A DNA stretch of 64,000 bases from Pestalotiopsis fici W106-1 (taxonomy: Eukaryota > Ascomycota > Sordariomycetes > Amphisphaeriales > Sporocadaceae): the NCBI RefSeq assembly GCF_000516985.1, contig NW_006917093.1, positions 1,240,001 through 1,304,000 of the forward strand. The letters are read 5' to 3'. Shown here one piece after another: positions 59,520-64,000 of the stretch; within the stretch, counting starts at the first letter, position 1, and each line of letters starts with the position of its first letter. The translations under genes and the position numbers were made by a program. The notes below the pieces were generated by a model. That model did not search any database and was not told the DNA's origin. It worked only from the letters and a program-made list of their open reading frames with translations.

Positions 59520-60512
59520 ATGCGTTTCGCCACCGTTGCATCCGTTTCCCTAGCCACCAGCGTCACTGCCAGCTCTGCGCCAGCCCAGGCTCGCGCCGAC
59601 TGCGCTGGTTCCCTGGGATGCATTGCCGGCACCCAGTACTGCTCCTATAACGGAAAGCTCACGAACCTGCACATTGCCTGTGGCGATAACTGGGAGGGAG
59701 GCGATGACGGCGACGATGGTGATGACTGGAAGCGCGATGTAAACGCTCGTGCCGATTGTGCCGGCTCCCTTGGCTGTATCGCCGGTACCCAATATTGCTC
59801 CTACAACGGACAGCTGACCAATCTCCACATTGCCTGTGGTGATAACTGGGAGAACGAGGGAGATGACGAGGGCGACGACGGTGACAACTGGAAGCGTGGT
59901 GCCGTTGCTGCCCGTGTTGACTGTCCTGGTTCTCTCGGTTGCATTGCCGGAACCCAATACTGCTCTTACAACAACGGCTCACTGATTAGTCTGCACATTG
60001 CCTGTGGCGATAACTGGGAGGGTGGCGACGATGGCGACAACTGGAAGCGCCAGGCTACCCCCGCCACACAGGAGGAGAAGCGATACACCTGCTCCGGCAG
60101 CATTGGTTGTGTTGCAGGCACAGAGTACTGCTCCTACGGTGACAACAACGGCTGGCACTGGGATAACATGGGCACTCCGTGCCAGCCCGGCGACGCCCCC
60201 ATCTACATGACCGACGACGACCACGACTCCGAGACCTGGACCGGCGCCCACACCACGCACTCGACCACTAGCTGGACCACTGTCCTCGCCACGCCCACCA
60301 CCAGTGTCACCGTCATCACCACGACGCCGAGCGGCTCGAGTGCGGCCACCACCATTACCAGCGCTGCCATCATCACCCCGACTGTTGTGGCTGCCGTCTC
60401 TGGAACCACGACCCAGTCTACCTCGACTACCAGTGTCAGCAAGGGCGGCGCCCCGAGGGCAACTGCTGGAGCTGGTCTCCTTGCTGGCCTCGTTGTCGCG
60501 GCTTTGCTCTGA
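59520..60512 (+). CDS. Secreted, GPI-type protein with four Cys-rich repeats separated by Kex2 (Lys-Arg) sites
   Basis: This is an intronless gene of 330 aa from the ATG at 59520. There is a signal peptide (about 1-24). Repeats 1-4 start at Cys28, 80, 135 and 191. Each has four Cys in C-x5-C-x6-C-x12-to-16-C (for example CAGSLGCIAGTQYC, then LHIAC). Repeats 1-3 are nearly identical, each followed by GDNWE, an Asp/Gly-rich acidic stretch and DW/NW-Lys-Arg (71-72, 125-126, 176-177). Another Lys-Arg at 187-188 precedes the diverged repeat 4. Then come a Thr/Ser-rich stalk and a C-terminal small-residue/hydrophobic tail (GAGLLAGLVVAALL) as in GPI signals. The layout is that of kexin-processed repeat precursors, but with Cys-rich modules and an anchored last unit. 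Function is unknown. Confidence 0.85.
   Translation: MRFATVASVSLATSVTASSAPAQARADCAGSLGCIAGTQYCSYNGKLTNLHIACGDNWEGGDDGDDGDDWKRDVNARADCAGSLGCIAGTQYCSYNGQLTNLHIACGDNWENEGDDEGDDGDNWKRGAVAARVDCPGSLGCIAGTQYCSYNNGSLISLHIACGDNWEGGDDGDNWKRQATPATQEEKRYTCSGSIGCVAGTEYCSYGDNNGWHWDNMGTPCQPGDAPIYMTDDDHDSETWTGAHTTHSTTSWTTVLATPTTSVTVITTTPSGSSAATTITSAAIITPTVVAAVSGTTTQSTSTTSVSKGGAPRATAGAGLLAGLVVAALL
59601..60185 (+). repeat. Four tandem Cys-rich coding repeats
   Basis: Repeat units begin at about 59601, 59757, 59922 and 60090 (Cys codons), with spacings of 156, 165 and 168 bases. Units 1-3 are close at protein level but differ at many third positions, so the duplication is not recent. Unit 4 is diverged (CSGSIGCVAGTEYC). 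Lys-Arg codons close units at 59735, 59897, 60050 and 60083. Confidence 0.8.
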
Positions 60513-60873
60513 TTTGAGTTGGATTGCTTTAGAGAGGAAAAGACGACAAGAAGCTTGTACGAGATTGTGCGGCATTGTTTTACGAGGAGCAACTGGAATT
60601 TGTTTTGGCATATCTGATGAAGGGCGGAATTAGCGTATATCTGTATCTTAGATTTCTTTGATTTATAGCATGCAATAGAGTTGGAAGTATGTGTGGATAT
60701 ATATATCATGATGTGAACTATCGTTCAAAAAAGATATTCTATCGTAGTCTTGTCGTAGTACCAACGGTGTCTTCTGGTGTAAGTCAATTCAGTCGACCTG
60801 TATGGTAATGCTCTCCCGACATGATCAACTTCCCTCCAAATCCTCTCAGGATATCATGGATGTGATAAAATGC
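60513..60873. other. Short convergent intergenic region
   Basis: These 361 AT-rich bases lie between two convergent 3' ends. Nothing else is visible. Confidence 0.6.
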
Positions 60874-62714
60874 TCAAAGCGCCACAGCAGCTTCAGCGGC
60901 AGGTCTAATGGGAGGGTCGACTACTGAACCCTCTTCATCTCTCACCAACCCGTCTCGACCTCGTCTCTGATCACGCTTGTACATAAAGGCCACGGCAGCC
61001 GTAATGAGCGCCTGGGCACCAAACATGACGGTAGTGTAAATGAAGCCCTTGTGAAACTCGGGGGCATCGACCTGGGGGTAGGTCAAGAGCGGGACCCACG
61101 CGTTGAAAGCATAGCCGAGCGAGTTCATGACGCCAATGACCACGGCGCGCTCCTCGGCGTCGGCGCCGCAAATCTCATTGGCCCAGCTCATGCTCAAGGG
61201 CCCGTAGGGGACCGAGGCGCGCTGCAGGAGAAAGGCGAACCACTTGAGCGCGTCGGGCACGTGCCAAATGGCCAGCACCAGCGCCGCGAAGCCGCCGAGC
61301 AGAGTGGACAGGGACATGATGCGCGCCCGAGCCCGGAGGGCGTCCGAGATGATGGCAAAGGTGACGGTCAGCACGAGCTGGATGGCGCTGGCTGCCGTGG
61401 GAATGATGTTCTGTAATTTGTCCAGCCAAAGTCAGTTATGCAACTCCATGAACACAGTGATTACTTCAACTCACAATCTGTGCTACAGTATGCCCGGTTG
61501 ACTTGAGCCAGAGCGACATTGGGTTGACGCTCGACGAGGGCCCGAGATTGATAAAGATAATGTAGAGGATGGAAAGAAGATATATATGCCACCGGCCAAA
61601 TATGCGTTTCACGGCAGATCTTCCCAGCTTGGCTCGTGGTGCGCGACCAACCGCTGCCATTCGTTTCCGCGCCAATTCTTGATCCTGTGCACTTGATTAA
61701 CATCATCACAGATAATCACTCCGCTTTGTGCAACTCACATCTTTTCCTAGATAAAATGCTCTAGTGTTCTCTGGTAGGTCGGGAATAATGAAATAGCCCG
61801 CAAGGCAAATAGGGAGACTAATCACGCCGTCCATGATCTGGTTTTCAGTTAGCCAAAACGGTTGAAAACATTTTGTAACACTTTGGACTTGCAAATAGCC
61901 ACTTCCATCCTGGTAGCCCATTAACACCATTCAATCCCGTATAAACACCCGCCTGTAGATATCCGCTAAACATGCTGGCCGCCGCCGAAGAAGCATGAAA
62001 GATGCATGCCCTTTTGCCCAGCTCACTTGGCTTATACCAACTGCCCAGGATCGTGTGAGCCGCGGGATAAAAACTCGACTCGGCGAGCCCGATAAAGAAG
62101 CGAATCGCCACAACATGATTCGACGTCTTGGCCGCAGCAAGACAGAATGTCAAGACGGTCCAGACGAGTTCACACGAGGGCACCCAGACCGAAGGGCGGA
62201 CCCGCGTCAAGACAATCTGGGACGGGATCTGACCCACGACGTAGCCGACGGTCCAGGCCACGTCGACGAGATTGATCTGGTTGCCATTCATGGCCAGGTC
62301 TTCCTTCATGCCGCTCACAAAGGCATTGGCCACATTGCCCTGGTCTAGATTCTTGATAAAATAACCAAACGACAGCATGCTGATGAGGTAGACGTCGAGT
62401 TTTCGGAGAAATGCGCGCTCTGCTTGCGTGCGCTCTGGGTCATAGTCCCAAATGTACGACCACCATGGCACCGATTTCGCGGTTCCCGGGCTTCCTGGGA
62501 TACTGCTGACGCTATCCTGGTGAGACGAAGACTGCTCAAGAGCCGTCGTCTCCTTTGTTGAAGATACCTCCTCTGATTTTGTCGCCATGTTGAGCAATGG
62601 GGTCGTCTCAGAAGATGATTGTTCTGTTTCCGGCCCTCTAAACTCACCACTTGTGTGGCTTCTTCTGGGGTTACTTCGCGGCCTCGGGCCAGGCGAATAC
62701 TGTTTCGAGGACAT
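60874..62714 (-). CDS. MFS transporter, anion:cation symporter (Dal5/Liz1/pantothenate) type
   Basis: Four exons (62714-61893, 61837-61739, 61684-61475, 61410-60874) give 555 aa. The first intron (61892-61838) appears to be GC-AG: TTT/GCAAGT...ACCAG/ATC, restoring [21 protein letters not shown]. After a polar N-terminus of about 125 residues come 12 predicted helices: FLRKLDVYLISMLSFGYFIKNLD (TM1), VAWTVGYVVGQIPSQIVLTRV (TM2-3), FFIGLAESSFYPAAHTILGSWY (TM4), DLPENTRAFYLGKDQEL in the central loop, and NIIPTAASAIQLVLTVTFAI in the second half. These are hallmarks of the fungal allantoate/pantothenate/nicotinate group in the plasma membrane. The substrate is not known. A later start at Met 62588 is possible. 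Confidence 0.88.
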
Positions 62715-63860
62715 CAGTGCCAGCCTTTTTAAGTCCTCGGTCGTCTCTGCAAGCCGTGCTAGGTTTGTTATCGCTGCGTGCCAAATCGTACGAGTTGCTT
62801 TCCAGGGGGGTGGTTGGGTTGGCAGTCGGGGATCGCTTTCCAACCCTCATGGTTCCTTGATAGCAGAATCCTCGGCATTGAATAGCTGATGACACCTGAC
62901 TGGCCCCTGTGTCGCCATACGCGGGATGACTGTCGCGATACGTTTGCGCGTCAGACCCCGATTGGCCGTTGGACTTAGAGGTGATTTGGGACTATAATGG
63001 CGCCATAGCTTGGAGCGGGCTGTGCAAACCACTTCTGATGTTGATTATAAATTTGGGGAAACGCGTTGATGATCAGTGCTCAATTAGGCTTATATAATGA
63101 AAATGCTTGCAATGCATTATTGCTTTGATCAAAACTGCAACTGGCCATGACTGCAACGATTCAAATTTCACAGGCGGTTAGAAATATACCCATTACTAAC
63201 GAAGACTGGCGGGCAGATACCTGGATAGCCTACCTGAGTGAAATGCACAGGGAAGGCCCCAAATATTAAATCCAAAGGCGATAAAAGCAGTGTGTGATTT
63301 GCAGAATTGGTATAAGCTAGAAAAGTATATGCCCTTAACTGGAATTACCCTAAGGCGTTGATCATATTTGTGACTGGTGGGTACAACCTTGAATCTTTTT
63401 GTGATTTATAGTCCCTATCTAATATTAGTGTATAAGTCGCTAGCATATTTTCCGACAAATGACCCTGCATAGCCGTTTGTTTTCATTTATGAATAATTCA
63501 AATGTTGATTTCGACAATAATAAAATTTATCAATATTACGGCGTGCTTTATTTGTTAATTGCTACTTTATAAAGCCGTCAACCCCGTATGTTCTCTCCAA
63601 CGGGACGGCGCGTGCCAAAATTCTACGATGGCAATACCGGGGCAAAGAGTGAATGTGAGTCTTCTTCATCGTCACGATAGCGGTATCCTTCGATATCGTA
63701 ACTTGAACAATATTTTCACAGTCTTTACAGTTCTTACAACGATACAGTATGCGTATACCGCTGATTATATGCACGAGACGATGCTATCCGTGCAACATTT
63801 GATAAGGCGAATCGGCAAAAATTTCCAAGCTGCAAGACGAGATGTATAATCTCGATCCTA
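62715..63860. other. AT-rich intergenic region
   Basis: These 1.15 kb lie upstream of the MFS gene and downstream of the right-edge gene. About 63400-63560 is markedly AT-rich. No gene is supported. Confidence 0.55.
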
Positions 63861-64000
63861 TCAGCGGGTCTTACGGTGCTCTGGCGCATGCGATGTTTCT
63901 GGGGGAATATTTGGTTAGTCGTGTTGCACAAGCAACAATAAAACTCACACGGAAAGGCCTTACCGTAGTCAATATGCACAAACGCGCGCCCAACACCTTC
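63861..64000 (-). CDS. 3' end of a probable cation efflux (CDF) transporter, cut by the right edge
   Basis: Two exon pieces are visible on the minus strand: 64000-63964 and 63898-63861, with a 65-nt intron (donor GTAAGG, branch GACTAACC, acceptor CCCCCAG). Joined in phase they read EGVGRAFVHIDYETSHAPEH and end RKTR-stop. The pattern AFVHIDYE...PEH is like the C-terminal end of fungal cation diffusion facilitators, where this beta-strand closes the cytoplasmic metal-binding domain. Only 25 residues are visible, so the family call is tentative. The rest lies right of the window. Confidence 0.45.

Noticed and set aside
59520..62714. RiPP (dikaritin-type) biosynthetic cluster
   Set aside because: The precursor-like repeats invite this, but no UstYa/DUF3328, tyrosinase or methyltransferase gene lies nearby, and the modules are large and Cys-rich.

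Overview
The window is nuclear DNA of a filamentous ascomycete. Short GT-AG introns of about 44-93 nt are common, often with CTAAC/CTGAC branch sites. There is a Zn2Cys6 regulator, secreted CAZymes and peptidases, a Bem1 scaffold and Vps36. A Sordariomycete, perhaps a hypocrealean, fits best, but that is an inference from general style and no lineage marker was tested. No CRISPR, rRNA, tRNA or intact transposon was recognised.

Layout. At 1-20 kb lies an accessory arm: the 3' end of an unidentified gene, a secreted CocE/S15-type hydrolase, a Zn2Cys6 transcription factor, a membrane protein of unknown function, a GDSL (CE16-like) esterase, a PL26-type exo-rhamnogalacturonan lyase, a hidden two-exon small gene, and a Cys-rich/Ser-rich single-pass surface protein. 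At 21-28 kb lies a housekeeping block: thymidylate synthase, a CENP-B-type DNA-binding protein and BEM1. From 28 to 35.1 kb there is a 7 kb stretch without a convincing intact gene. At 35-41 kb come a THP3/LENG8-like SAC3 protein, VPS36 and a mitochondrial-carrier-like protein. At 42.8-58.3 kb there is a mixed block: an S9 prolyl-oligopeptidase-family protein, an S10 carboxypeptidase, a membrane protein, an ABHD12-like hydrolase, an APH-fold kinase-like protein, a two-HKD phospholipase D and an M28 aminopeptidase. At 59.5-64 kb lie a secreted protein made of four Cys-rich repeats cut by Lys-Arg sites, an MFS transporter, and the last exons of a probable cation efflux transporter.

How they may work together. 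The PL26 lyase and the neighbouring GDSL esterase could act together on acetylated rhamnogalacturonan I. The S10, M28 and S15-type enzymes look like a secreted peptide-degrading set. The S9 protein beside them has lost the serine nucleophile. Most exon structures were rebuilt by joining reading frames at splice sites so that the phase is kept and family motifs run on across the junction. UTR ends were not determined.

The most notable items are the S9 protein with Gly in place of the catalytic Ser, the kexin-repeat precursor-like surface protein at 59.5 kb, a diverged repeat pair near 1.0 and 6.9 kb, and several perfect palindromes or hairpins in intergenic DNA.
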